NCBI GenBank assembly: GCA_947000775.1
Contig: CAMQGK010000334.1
Location: forward strand, 4,722,501 to 4,786,500
From: Pterois miles
Lineage: Eukaryota > Chordata > Actinopteri > Perciformes > Scorpaenidae
Reading direction: 5' to 3'
DNA length: 64,000 nucleotides
Shown here: positions 21,746 to 33,980 of the stretch, piece after piece
Layout: every line of letters starts with the position of its first letter
Numbering within the stretch: the stretch's first letter is position 1
Program-made: the position numbers and the translations under genes
The notes under the pieces: model-generated
Told to the model about the DNA's origin: nothing
Database searches by the model: none
Seen by the model: only the letters and a program-made list of their open reading frames with translations

Positions 21746-22700
21746 GTAAGTGCGACCACATCCATACTGGACTGAAGTCAAGGTCTACTTTATGAAAATA
21801 ATCAAGCACCTCACTCGTCATCATCTCACGCTGTTATTTCTGAGATTTCTGTTTCTGTATCTCTCTCACACCCAGTCATAAACACTCCGCTGCTTTAGAG
21901 ATGTTGTCCATGTTGCATCAGAGCAACACTGCTGCATGCTTGTCATATTTTATTCATCTTAGGAGCCGCTGCAGCACTGAGGCTCGCTCCTTCCCGCGAG
22001 CCCAAAGCAGGCAGCTGCCAGAAAGCCTGAATCCCCCGACACTTTACCCATTTCTACTTCTGCACACACAAATACACATTTAATACAGGCACATTAAAAG
22101 CCTCACTACAGTGCTCCCCTGTGTACACACATACATATAACCTTTCCATCATTGCAGAAGTGACCTTTTCTCAATTTCCTTTAGGTTTTAGCTCCATGTG
22201 GTAACTGATGACAAGTTTCAGATCCTGAAATACATTACTATTGCATTAGAAAGTATTACAGAACAAAGCCTCTATCCGGCATCTGCAGTGAGTACATTAC
22301 CAACAATAGTATTTACAGTGTCCACTGACAATAGATTTTGTCCTTTAGTTAGATCGGACACATTTTTTAACATTTGGCTGTGTTACATGACTTAAAAACA
22401 GACAAAATCATAAAAAGGAAATAACGGTGAAAATATCATTTTGTAAACCTGTTTACTATCCAGTTAAACCCACAAACATATCACTCCCTTCTGACACAAA
22501 AGAATTTGCCAATCAGCCGTCAGTTAAATGAGTTACATCATTGACGCTGTAACATAAGGCGATGTTAGCAGACTAGCAAGCGCATACTAGATTTTGACAA
22601 TGACTGTAGACATTAGCAAGGCCAACAAAAGCCACAAAACACACTATTTTCATGAAAAAAATTGAGTTTTTTTTTCCTGAATGCGAACAAACGTGTGCAT
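21746..22700. other. Gene-poor sequence
   Basis: No gene or identifiable repeat was recognised. Short frames only. Confidence 0.35.
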
Positions 22701-22719
22701 CTCATTAGCGGTGTGAGTG

Positions 22720-22937
22720 TGTCAGTCGGTGAAAGACGTGAGGTCGAGCGCCACTTCCCTTCAGTCCACAGTGACTTTTCTTGGGATTTTCCAGCTCTTA
22801 GCAGCCTACCAACAGAGACAGTAAAGGAGCTGGAAACAATGCTTGAAAGACAACAGTCTCTGTTTACCAAACTGACGCAGAATGCCAACACAGCAACAGA
22901 GGCTTCGTTTAGTGGCGTGCAGCCTAACAAAACATAA
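22720..22937 (+). pseudogene. hAT (ZBED-like) transposase N-terminal fragment
   Basis: The frame ending at 22937 reads VERHFPSVHSDF...ALSSLPTETVKELETMLERQQSLF then NANTATEASF. This is the text that follows the BED zinc finger in a fish hAT transposase family: His-Phe...His spacing, then a helical KELE..LERQQSLF segment, then ATEASF. Upstream BED-finger residues and everything downstream are missing or scrambled, so it is a relic. The family call is from memory of similar proteins. Confidence 0.55.
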
Positions 22938-23110
22938 AAACCCCTTCGCCTGAGGCAGCATTGTAATACAGATGATGACTTCGGTGACTGAATCATTTAT
23001 TAAAGGACCATAAGAAAAAAAGACAAAAGTTATGTCTGCTGTTGGCGATGTAAAGTTGGTGCTATGAGTAGCTTAGTAGTAACAATGCAGGGTTAGCAAA
23101 CTGCTCTTAG
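22938..23110. other. Possible continuation of the hAT relic
   Basis: Sequence following the hAT fragment (around 22940 cctgaggcagca) may be decayed transposase. Nothing is readable with confidence. Confidence 0.25.
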
Positions 23111-23423
23111 GCTAAAGTTACAAGATGGCACAGAAGTTGTTGAAGGTGTTCACATGCCATGTAGCCGCGAATTGGGCAGCAAGTTGGTTGTAACAGAACT
23201 GAGCGGCCGAGCGAGAGATGAGGTGCAGTCGTTAGTTTGCAAAGGTCTGACGCACAGCGTTGGCGCTGATGCCGAGGATGTCGAGCAGCTCTCGGGGCTT
23301 TCCGCTGCGGGGAACATCGGTCACTTCCAGCCGGGTCACAACAATATCGGCTACTATGTACTTCAAGATTTGGCTTAAACATACATTAAACCCTGCCAGT
23401 TTTAGTCCAGACTTAAAGTACAT
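23110..23423 (-). other. CpG-bearing unidentified segment with overlapping open frames
   Basis: A GC-richer island in which both strands stay open for 60-90 codons (- strand 23382-23107 and 23423-23232; + strand 23154-23378). The - frame at 23423 reads VTDVPRSGKPRELLDILGIS, which looks like real protein text but was not matched to a family. It lies next to the hAT relic and may be part of the same or another transposon. Function unknown. Confidence 0.3.
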
Positions 23424-24382
23424 GTGAGTTTAACATGCTAATTTACTGAGTAATGGAATTTCATTTCTGGTGGAGCTGATGGGACCAACAATGACAACTT
23501 GTCGTCGTCAACAACAACAACAACCACAACAGCAGACTAAAAATAGAACGTATAAGCAACAAGGCCTCTAATGGTGTTCATACTTAATTGGAGAGGATTT
23601 GTTGACAGCAGGCCTCTGGTGCTGCTCGACCTTTACAGGCTGATTTGCGTGATGCTGATAAGGCCCACGGTTCACTACACATTGCAAGGCATGCTTGCAG
23701 AGCACCCTTCTACATACACACTTCATGTTCTTGAGATGAATGCATCCAGACCACTGCACACAGCTTGCTGCCCTGCGTGACTGCACATCGAAGAGATCAT
23801 CAGAAACTGCTGAATAGTTTGTGTACAACACTGGCTCTCATGCCATCCTGTCATTCTCTTTCTATTAAAGGAAAATCAAGTATCAGTCTGTGATGATGTT
23901 CAATGCAATTCAGAGGCTCTTTGGTGATAAAGTTCTCTCTGTTGTACCTCCTTTCCTCCATCATCTCATCTTCCTTCACTTCACTTAGTGTTAATTTCCT
24001 AGACAGACTTTAAACAGTAAGCATCAAATGCTTTAGATTCTGCAGTGGGCTGTATGTGGAGGTGGTGTAGTGAAAGCAATATAGACTGCATACTTATACT
24101 AGCAAGGGCATATTTTTCCAGCGGAGAACAAAATAAGATTTGTGTTATGACTCAAACATGTGTTTTCAGCTGCCGTATACTCTGTTCATGTTGAAGCTGT
24201 GGGAAAAAAAAAAATCTTGTTTTTGTGGTCGATTTCTCCTCATTTAACTGTCAACTATGGTTACAATCTGGTGAGGCAACAGGCTTGAATGTTTGTTATT
24301 AAACTCTAGTTTTGCAGTTATTTCCAAACATCACTGAACCTAAAAAGAAACAGATGCACTTCACATTAATAATAAGCGTTTA
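23424..24382. other. Gene-poor sequence
   Basis: No gene recognised. A short CAA-rich run lies at 23508-23530. Confidence 0.35.
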
Positions 24383-25270
24383 TAAAACATATCCTTTTGT
24401 CCAGTTGCAATGCTTTTGTTTTTGCTCCCATTTTTTATGTGCTGAAGTCAAACATGTAAGACTTTTTGTATGTGCTCAAAAGGCCTATTTCTCTCAATTA
24501 TTGTTCACAAATTTGTCTAAATCTATGTTAGTGAGCACTTCTCCTTTGCCGAATTAATCCATGGTTGTGGCATATCAAGATGCTGATTAGACAGCATGAT
24601 TATTATACAGGCGGGCCTTAGGCTGGTCACAGTAAAAGTCCACTCTCAAAGTTTTGAGGGAGCGTGCAATTGGCATGCCGACGGCAGGAATGTCTATCAG
24701 AGCTGTTGCCTGTGAACTGAAAGTTAATTTCTCTACCATAAGCTGTTTCCAAAGACGTTGGGTGAGCGGTTTGCTGATGTCAACGTTGTGAATTGAGTGG
24801 CCCATAGTGGCAGTGGGGTTATGGTATGGGCAGGCGAATGTTATGGACAACAAACACAGGTGCATTTTATTAATGGCATTTTGAATGCATAGAGATACCG
24901 ACAAGATACTGAGGCCCATTGTTGTGCCATTCATCCAGCGCCATCACCTCATGTTGCAACATGATAATACACAGCCCCATGTCGCAAGGATCTGTACACA
25001 GTTACTGGAAGCTGAACACATCCCAGTTGTTGCATGGCCTGCATACTCACCGGACATGTCACCCATTGAGCATGTTTTGGATGCTCTGGATCGGCGTATA
25101 TGACAGCATGTTCCAGTTCCTGCCGATATCAAGCAACTTCACACAGCCATTGAAGAGGAGTGGACCAACATTTCACAGGACACAATCAACAACATGATCA
25201 ACTCTATGTGAAGGAGATGTGCTGCACTGTGTGAGATAAATGGTGGTCGCACCAGATGCTGACTGGTTTC
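24383..25270 (+). mobile_element. Tc1-like transposon with large internal deletion
   Basis: The left untranslated part is recognisable (gcaatgcttttgtttttgctccc, then tttgtctaaatctatgttagtgagcacttctcc, gatgctgattagacagcatgat), followed by transposase coding text. At about 24757 the sequence jumps from the N-terminal helix-turn-helix coding region (ctaccataagctgtttccaaagacgtt) directly to the region before the catalytic core (gtgagcggtttgctgatgtcaac). Roughly the middle third of the gene, including the first catalytic Asp, is therefore lost. No right inverted repeat was found. It is a different lineage from the Tc1 at 7171. Confidence 0.8.
24885..25215 (+). pseudogene. Tc1 transposase C-terminal remnant
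   Basis: A frame carrying ILRPIVVPFIQRHHLMLQ, then HDNTQPHVARICTQLLE with the second catalytic Asp at 24963-24965, then WPAYSPDMSPIEHVLDALDRR with the final Glu at 25068-25070. A one-base shift near 25100 leaves the last part in another frame. Without the first Asp and the DNA-binding half it cannot transpose. Confidence 0.85.
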
Positions 25271-25920
25271 TTTCAGCAGAGAGGCATCATATCATCATAC
25301 ATTCAGTCTAATGCATTACTAATGCCAAACTACCCAACAACCTTATCATGCTCATAATTTCTGAATAAAGCTGTCTTATATAAAGTCAACTTTCATTAGA
25401 ATATAGCCTCCATGCTTGAATGATGTACATCCCCACATGACTGGTGCCAGCTGTGCAACCATCGGCGACTATGGGAGCCCAGTTCCAGCAATTATGATAA
25501 AATGTCCTTGGCACCAGTTAATCAGCCAAAGCGATAAATCAGTCAACCTCTACGTTATATATCTACGCCACTACATTTCGGAGGGAAATATTGTACTTTT
25601 AAATTCTACTACATTTACCTGACGGGTATCTTGCCACACAAAACATAGAATCAACAAATACAATATAATGCATTTTTCTATAACTACATACAACAAAATG
25701 TAAAGTAGAATCAAGCGAGGGATATTGTACTTATATGGCAGGTGTCTTTAGGGCAACTCTGCACATTTTATTCTGTTTGAATACCATGAAAAGTAGATTC
25801 TCACGCAAAAGTCACGAACAGCAAAGAGAATCGACGGGATACATTTGATTACATTTCTTCTTATGTGGAAAATACAAAACACTTGAATGTTTAACTGAAT
25901 ATCCACAGTTAACTGTGCTT
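25271..25920. other. Gene-poor sequence
   Basis: No gene or clear repeat; AT-rich. Confidence 0.35.
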
Positions 25921-25921
25921 C

Positions 25922-25955
<34 letters not shown>

Positions 25956-26000
25956 GAACCTTTATTAATCCCCCAAGGGAAATTATCTTTCGTGCTGAGA
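25922..26000 (-). repeat. (GATA)n microsatellite with LINE-tail-like sequence
   Basis: A tagatagata run at 25922-25954 is followed by gaacctttattaatcccccaagggaaatt. This combination, a tetranucleotide tail beside ctttattaatccc..agggaaatt, is typical of the 3' end of a common fish retroposon in inverted orientation (memory). Only the tail is present. Confidence 0.55.
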
Positions 26001-26930
26001 CATCAACATGCAGTTTCAGGATCTTGTATTGTCCCAAGTGACCCCAGCATGTGGCGCTGTGGGCAGGACCAGCCCTTTATTACCGACTACCTCTTCTCTA
26101 ATCCTCTCCTTGCAGACTAGTTCTATCTATAGATATACGTTGGTCAAAATCGTAAATGTTAAATTTGTTGATAGTGAGCTGAAAATCACAATGAATCAAC
26201 GAGGCAGGTGGCAGGTGCAATGATTTTTCTAGCTGAAAAGGGAATCCGCTTTGCAGGATTAGTCTGTGAGACCACACTGTGATTTTCTAAAAGGAAAAGA
26301 CTGTAGCAAAGGGGAAGTGAGATTTAGTCAATACTGAAATCTTCAAACGCAACCAGCTTCACCCATCTCATTTCACCCCGACAGTCTTCAGTGCTTCTGA
26401 GGCACACATTTACTTTACTAGTTGGTGCCTTTGGCAAAGTAATTTCAGACTGAACCGTCCTTCATTATATTTCTTTAAAAATATATTCGAAATGCTCTTT
26501 TCATTTCTCCCCCACAGTGACAGCTTAGCAGCAGAACAACAGTGCTGGAGGATTCAGCTTGTTGCTTAAGGACACTTCAGCAGAGTGGCTGCTCATTGAC
26601 ACAGCAGCTTGAATGTGTAGAGGGTCTGTCTCCCCTCTCGTCGTCCGCCGAGCACTCGCCTGTTTTTCTCTTCTTACTCCGCTCAACAGAGCAGAAGAAG
26701 CTCTGTGATACAGAAGGACAGTTGTGTCAACATCTTCCTCCGTGAAGAAATCCCCCCAACGTGATTATTATATTGCCGTAGGATATTACTTTTCGATATT
26801 TTGGTGTTGGCTGAACAACTTGAGTAAATATGTTCTGTGGCAGCAAGATTTAAAGCTGTCACCAATGGATCAAATGACTACGAATAATGTGAGAGGGGTC
26901 ATTAGTAGTGAAGCATGATGAACTGGAGAC
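26001..26930. other. Gene-poor sequence
   Basis: No gene recognised. Short open frames at 26542-26745 and 26724-26918 have no family features. Confidence 0.35.
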
Positions 26931-26934
26931 TAGG

Positions 26935-27375
26935 CGGTGAAAACAGTGGAGCATTTAGCTGCTAAAAAGCCAGATATTTTCATCAGGAGTTGGTGGAGAC
27001 CAAAACATAGCTAAAAGATATACACTAGCTGACATTAATGCTAATGTTTCCCTGTAACTGCTGGATATGTAAATAAGCAACTTTCTGCTAACAAGTTCGG
27101 CAAAACCATAATTGTTTCTTCCGAACCTTCAATCAGATGACACCGTTTTAACAGAATAATTTAAATGTTTGGTAAATGTGCTTTTTCACTTTCTTTCAGC
27201 GAGTGAGATGAGGAGCTCAACAGCAATCTCATATGTGTCCGTAAGTACAGAGACAGAACATGGTTAGCTTAGCTTAGCATAAAGACTGAAGGTGTAGGGA
27301 AACAGCGAGCCTGGTTCCCTCCAAAGTCCAGAATTACACCTACCAAAGCCTCAAACATTTAATTAAAGCCAAGCG
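26935..27375. repeat. Composite of teleost MITE fragments
   Basis: Contains ggagcatttagctgctaaaaagccagatat with ggagttggtggagaccaaaa, and then ggttagcttagcttagcataaagactgaa...gggaaacagcgagcctggttc. These blocks recur in common percomorph MITEs (the second also matches 53700-53735). Boundaries are unclear and decay is heavy. Confidence 0.5.
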
Positions 27376-27383
27376 TGAGATTG

Positions 27384-27776
27384 GGAGCACTTCTATTGCC
27401 ACGCATGGCACGCAGCTCATGGTACTAAAAGTGCTGACAACGCTAATAGTAATGACAGAGCTAACAGTGTAAACCTGGGGGGAACTGGAGGCTGGGTGCT
27501 ACGCTTCCATCCGAACTGATGACGTTATCAGCTGAAACTGCCGTACGAGCGCAGTGCAAATCAGCGGCCATGAGCTAGCCAGTGGGGCACGTTCACATGC
27601 ATCAACATGCACTAAAATTACGCACGGCTATGTCAGCAAAGGGAGGAGATGCTCTGATTACAACTTACACAGAGGAAGAATAACTCAAGCAGACATTACT
27701 CCTCTATATCTTTACATGACAAATAGTTGTTTGCTGCTATATTAATGCTCTAGATATTATATGGAGCACCTTTAAT
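27384..27776. mobile_element. TTAA-type MITE, family shared with 51353-51610
   Basis: Shares with 51353-51610 the series cttctattgcc, gctaacagtg, gtaaacct..gggggaac, gggtgctac and gttatcagctg. Its right tip ggagcacctttaa is the inverted form of ttaaaggtgct at 51353. Non-coding; a non-autonomous DNA transposon. Confidence 0.65.
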
Positions 27777-29365
27777 GTTGACGTTACATTTTTCTGGCCT
27801 CTTTTTTAACATAACAGTTGTTCAAGCTCAGAAATAGTAAACACTGAGTCACATTAATATTAGATTATTTAATATGACATGGTTCCAGATATAGCCGAGC
27901 CAAACACCCACTCTTTGGTGCTGCTGAGAACACTGACTGTCCAACATGGAAAAAGAAAGTGCTTTATTCTCAGTTAATGAATAACTGTATTTCTTAGCTG
28001 CCTGTTGTTCGCCTCCGTTGTGCTTTCACACTTTTAACTTAATCATGTGCTGTTGAAAATTACCTCAAATTCCATTCAGAGGCATTTCCTATCCCCCCTC
28101 CTCCTCGCCACCAACTAAACATTTGCTGAAACCCACTGCAATCCCCTCTTAAGTCTATTCAAGCAGAGAGGACTGAGATTCGCAGTAGAACTGAGCTGGG
28201 AGAATTCACTTTTAATTAAAGCAGAGAGATCCTCTGTGCTTAGTGAAGGTGGGAGAAGAAAAAAGGGGAAAAGCTCTTTTTCTCTTTGAAAAAAAAAAAA
28301 AAGCTGAACAGATATTCTGTAAGGCCCTGAATGAAGAGCTTTGTTAAGGCTGGATAGTGGAAGACATCATTTGATCTCCCATTGACAGCGCCTCCCCGCT
28401 GCAGAATAATTACTTCTTTTATGAAGCCATTAGAGAGGACCAATTCAAATGATTTTTTCTGAAATGTCCATCCGTGTGGCCAACTGGGATCTGGGAGTGG
28501 CAGCTACTGAGGGAGGGTCTGAACTCACAACAGGAATCTGGGATATTTCTCTCTGGTTGGAGCTCATTAATGTCAGGACTGTCTTCCTGTTGCCATCAAA
28601 GATTTTTTTTTTCTTTCCCAAAATAGTAGAAGATCTCTCTCCTTTCATTTCTTTCTTTCCCTCAGATATACAAGCAAACTCTGCGTGACCAAACGGGGCT
28701 AGAAGCAGAAGAATTAGTGCTAATCCAGATTTTGTGCAAATGACTTGCTCAGGTTTTTGTTTTTCTGCTCATGTCTAATTGAACTCTGCTGCTTTGTGTC
28801 CACAATCACAATAGAGCTATTATTCCTTCATTCCCCCATTTTCTTTTTGACTGCAGCAGTTGCTTATCGCTGCGTACTGGTGGAAATGATGATCACCAGT
28901 CACTCTATTACAATGCTGCAGCTTAAAGCTACTGTGCACCAGTCAAAGAAGAGGATTACATTATTTTTAGACCCTTTAATTTACCTCTTGTCTTTCAGAG
29001 TAAAAGGTCACCACTGAGCTTAATAGACCATTGAGTATTATCAGGATTACAATGAGCCTTTTCCCTGCCATCCTGGGCTTCATTTTTAAGCTTCATAGGG
29101 CGTACTTAAAAACCCTAACTGTGATTGGTCTGCTCAACCTCTCCAATGCCCAGTGTGTTCATATTTCTAATTATCTCCAGGCTTTGGGAAGGTAACCAAC
29201 AGAGCTAAATACAGCAATCATTTCATGACAGCAGTAGATCTCTTCAGTAAGTGCCTGTTTATTTTTTAGTCTACCACATAACACAAGGGTCAAATCTCAG
29301 GACTTCTGCCGCACAAGATCTGTCAGTGTGACCGTTTCTAAAATGAATATATAGAAAGAATGACT
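27777..29365. other. Gene-poor sequence with an enhancer-like stretch
   Basis: No gene recognised. The part at about 28130-28460 is repeat-free with homeodomain-like cores (aataattacttc, tttaattaaag) and looks constrained, but this is only an impression. A-rich and T-rich runs lie at 28288-28303 and 28602-28612. Confidence 0.3.
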
Positions 29366-29369
29366 CTAA

Positions 29370-29965
29370 CACCCTTTTCCCACTGCATACAAAATCCCAC
29401 TAACACCCACTAACATCTGGTTTTTGCCTTCACTGAGAAAGGTTACAATCAGCATTCATTTCCGGGACTCTGCAGTAGTCTCAGTTGTTTATCAGCTCCA
29501 GCTCTGATCGACAGTGATGGTGGACATGCCAATTTTCTCCTGTTCTGGTGCAATGCTATATGACGCACACTGAAATGAATATGTTCTAAATAAAATCAAT
29601 GGGGACGGGGACAATTATTAGACTTTGTTAACATATAAAACATACGCTCCTCAAAGCCACCAGACTCCAGTCATACAACAGTAATTTTACCTTGCTGATC
29701 GTCATAAAACACACTTCAATCAAACTCGACAGAAACAAAATAAAACTCATCAAAACTGTCTTTGTTAGTTGTTCCACTGTTCCAACAATCACTAAATCTG
29801 GTTTGAGAGTTTGAAAGAGAGACTGAATAAGTAAAAGAGGTAGACCACCATAACATTTCACTCTTTGGTAACCCTGCTTCCGGTGCCGGTACGTCCATGA
29901 CGTCAAGCGTGACACACCAGGAAAAAAAACAGGAAGGCGTACTCATCTACTGGCAATGGGAAAGG
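29370..29965. repeat. Possible MITE with ccttttccca termini
   Basis: The left text ccttttcccactgcat at about 29371 is roughly mirrored by gcaatgggaaagg at about 29952, giving a possible 0.6-kb inverted-repeat element. The match is short and imperfect. Confidence 0.3.
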
Positions 29966-32930
29966 AGGCTATCACCTATTTTTAGCGGGTTTCCCGTGTT
30001 TAAAAAAACTTGCATATACAGTACGTGCAAATTTTGGTGGAGTTGTCTCTTACGACATATGGCATTCCCATCACATCCTAAAGTAATGAGTCACTCCTCA
30101 GCTGCTGAGGGAATTAAAAATATGTAAAATCAACAAACCAAACAAATGTTTTGACTGTGTAGTGGAAAAAGGTGCTGAAAAAATGGATGGTTTTGGACTA
30201 TTTATGAATACATACTGTAACTACTGTCAGACCATTCAGCTGTGGAACATGCTGTATGTCTGTGTGCCTTGTTTTTACAGTTTTTTTCTGGCCAGACCAG
30301 AACTGGCAGGATTAATACGAACGCAGGCAAAATAGAGCTTCACAGTACAACTGCTGCTTTGTTTGCTAATGCGCATCCAAACTACTGTTTAGTTGTATTA
30401 TGTATATTTAACATATTAATATAATACATTTCATAAAATGAAACCACACAGGTAATAAATCTAAAATGAAAAGTAAGACATTTTGATTAAAATCTTGTAT
30501 CATTAACTTCTCAGCAGGTTAATGAAGGGTGAGTGGTGGCACTGACTGGATGTCTACACTCATTACAGCACTAATATTTTTACTTTTATTCCACGTTTGT
30601 TCCACATTTTCAAGAGTTCTTGACAGATTACAGACAGAGGATTTAATAACATAACACAGTTCAATGCGTAGTGGAACACTGTATTTAGACACTTTATCAC
30701 AGGGTATGTGAGGTGGGACTTTTAAGTGTCAACCCTGAAGCAAAGGTGGATGCTGTCTGCAGTAAACGCTTCATATTCGTCAGTATAATAAGGCACACTT
30801 TGTAGCAAAAAGCTTGTCAGGAGTTTTAAAGTGCTTTCCCATCGTCATATAGTCCGTCACTGTGCAGAGATTCTTTCAAACATCTTTGCTGATGAGCTTC
30901 CTTCTGAGTGGCCACCACTAATTAAGTGTATTTGGCACTGAGCCAATCACTAATGCGGGCACACACGGAGATCAAACACAGGCTTAATTAAAATGGCTGA
31001 CATGAAAATGGAAAGCCAAAACTGCAGTACACACTGTGGTAACTTTTGCCAAACACTAAAAAAAACCCTGTTTTGGCATTGAGATGCTGTTGTTATTGGA
31101 GGCAGCCATGTTCACACTCCAGTTTTCAGGGTCATACACTCCTCAGAGAGAGCTGCTTGATCTGCTCTGCGCAGCAGCAAAAGTTTGGCATCTAACTGGT
31201 TCACTTGAGCTTTCTCAGTTTTACACATGAACTGCTGTCTTTTTCTTTTCATCTGCACCTCTACTTACAATAACTGATTTATTTCTTTTCTTATGCATTT
31301 AAAGACATGTTATGCGTTATATTGATTCAGAGATGCTCTCAACAACCGTGCTGCTTTTTTTCGAGTTTTCTCTTGGACATGTAATGAGGCGTCAGGCAAT
31401 TTTGCAAGTAGGATGGCGTGGAGCAATCTGTGTAAACTTGAACACAAGCATGGCCAGCGTTATCACCGGGGGTGGAATGTGATCTTTAGTTTGATTTGAT
31501 TTGACAAACACGGCTAATGCGCACTGGCAGGCCAAACACACCAGGAGAGCGGAAAGACGGGCCCCGGGGTGAGGGGAGGGTCAGAGCTGCTGCAGCCAAT
31601 GCCGTTAACCCTTCTGCTGCCGAAGAACCAAACATATCTGACATGTTACAGTAGAGTACTTTCACAGGATGGGACTTAAAGTTGAATGTGTGTGCACATA
31701 ATACAAACAGGGGGATGGAAAATAAGCACAATGAGAGGAGACTCAAATGGTTTCCTTTCCCACTAACACTGGTGCACCTGATAACCTCTTCTTCCTGCTG
31801 CTGTTAATGCTGACTGTTTCTATCACAGTAACGTCCACCACTGTGAGAACACAGCAAACCAAACCTACTTTAAACTATGGGAGAACTAATTTAATTCAGC
31901 TGGTGTGATTTGCACTGGGGATTTTGAGGTCCAACAGTTAAAAAACCTCACCCACGTTTGAGTGAAAACAATGTTTTTGGCAATCCAGAGACAGGGAGGA
32001 TATGAACTGATTACATCTGCCAAGAACAATAATAATCTTCTTCTATCATGATAAAATATCCAACTCCTAAATATTCAACCTCAAGTTTAAATCTTGCCTG
32101 CACTTTTTGAGGATATAAAAAGAATATCAGAAACATGCATTTTTTTCTTTTTACAGATTTTTCTTGGCAGTTTCTTTCCCTCAAACCACAAAACGATAAT
32201 GCATAACCACACTTTTTTTACTGTCTCGGCTGAACCACAGTTGTGCTTCGGGTTTAGTCTGTGCTGGCTGACAGTAACGTGTCTTGAACTCGAGAGGTGT
32301 CACAGTCGACCACAGCTCATGTTCAACCCTGCCCTCTGGTCAATGAGTCCCAGGACAGATATGAAGAATATTTATGGACTGGCTTGTGGAGCCGTTACAG
32401 CACAAGCTCAGCTGGCTGTCGGCCCGCTCGCCAAAGATTAACTTTGACGTTTCCTCCCCTAAATCCGCTCTGATTAAATATTTGCTGGCTCATTTAATAT
32501 GAATGTGAATTAATGGTCAGTCAGTGAGTTCATGTCTGCTCCACTTGAGTAATTGCCATGATTTGGCGAAAAGACCTCTGCACCTCCTATCTCGTCTGTT
32601 GCATTTCCTCCTCATCTGTCTGTCCGCGAGTGTTGCGGCTGATTTTAACCCACGAGTCTGTGGATGTGAATGAAGTTCCCCCGTAGTGGCTCTTAGACTT
32701 GCAGGAGGAGGGCCGGACTCAGGGAATCATGTTAGTGGCATTACTCTAGGGATGACAGTGTTGGTCTGTCAGTTGCTCTGTCCAGCTCTTTGGTCCAGAC
32801 TGAAGAATCTCATACACCTGATTCACATTCATGGTCCCCAGAGAGTGAATCCAAGCGATGAGCTTCTTGCATTAGCATGTAGCACAAAGCACTGCTGTGC
32901 CTACAGTGTCACAGAGCAACATATCTGCAT
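29966..32930. other. Gene-poor sequence with candidate regulatory stretches
   Basis: No gene recognised. Two repeat-free stretches stand out: 30880-31010 (gccaccactaattaagtgtatttggcactgagccaatcac, then cttaattaaaatggc) and 32440-32600 (ctgattaaatatttgctggctcatttaatatg). Both have AT-rich homeodomain cores in balanced sequence, as seen in vertebrate conserved non-coding elements. Conservation could not be tested. Confidence 0.3.
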
Positions 32931-33400
32931 ACAACAGTTTGTAAGATATCTTACAAAAAGTTATTCCTCATTTTTCTTGTGCGTTTACCTATGAACCTCC
33001 AGCAACAGGTGGTGCACCTATCAGTTTCCTCGCCAGTCTTTTCAAAATAAACTTCCATCTTCATGAAAACAACTTGGTTAGGTTTAGGTAACAAACTACT
33101 TAGGTTTAGGAAAGGATTGTAGTATGGGTTAAAATTACTCAGAAGTGGCGTTACTTAAGTACGGAAATGACATGACAAATAAATAAACACGTTTCACACG
33201 GGACACCAACAGTAGTCTCCTGGTCAGGGTCCAGTGTTTTGGGACCCATCCCGACCTCCGCGCTACATGACATTTGATGCTCTTTATACTTCCTTGTTCA
33301 CAATAACATGGATAACATACAAACCGATTTTCTGCTATATATTATATGTATGATTTACAGTGCATTACTTTCCATAGGTATGAACGTTGCATGAGAACAG
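32930..33400 (+). repeat. Dispersed gttaggtttagg-family repeat, copy 2
   Basis: Parallel to 18490-19300 but without the SINE: aaagttattcctcat, ccagtcttttcaaaataaacttcc, aacaacttggttaggtttagg, gttacttaagtacggaaatga, gacaaataaataaacacg, gggacccatcccgacctcc, gatgctctttat. Confidence 0.7.
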
Positions 33401-33960
33401 CCTGCACAGAGCTGCTACAGTGTAGCTTCAAGTCTAGTTTCTTTTTACCTCATACAACATGAAGGATCTGTACAATTGCACCAGTCCACCCACACTCTTG
33501 TGACTGTCATTTGAACCTGCAAATTAACCACAAGTTCAATTTCATTTTTTGTAACTAGGGAGATGAATTATTAACACCAGTAATTAACCTGTGTGTCACC
33601 CTGTCCCATACATGAGAGGCAGAGTGGGGATCATTTTCTCCATCTGCTCACCCTCATAAACGGGTTTCTGTATTTTCAGAACAAAAGCATCTTGCTGCTT
33701 TTTAGTTCCAGTCACCATAACATTGCATGCACACGCAGCCCTGAAACAGTGCTCTCCTGTGCATCTCTGCTTACAATACTTCAATCCTACCAAGAGGCCA
33801 CTACACAGGTTTAGGATAGTGTTTCCCTCCACAGTGAGTTAGGAGTGTAACAAGGAATGTTGAGATCATCTGTTCAGGACCCTGTTTTCCAAGAAAGGCA
33901 CAGGAAAGGTATTTCTTTGGCATCGTTTGAGCAGCTAAGAAAAAACTTAAGCCTTCCTAA
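33401..33960. other. Gene-poor sequence
   Basis: No gene or clear repeat seen. A T-run at 33969-33980 marks the right edge. Confidence 0.35.
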
Positions 33961-33980
33961 GTCCAACTTTTTTTTTTTTT

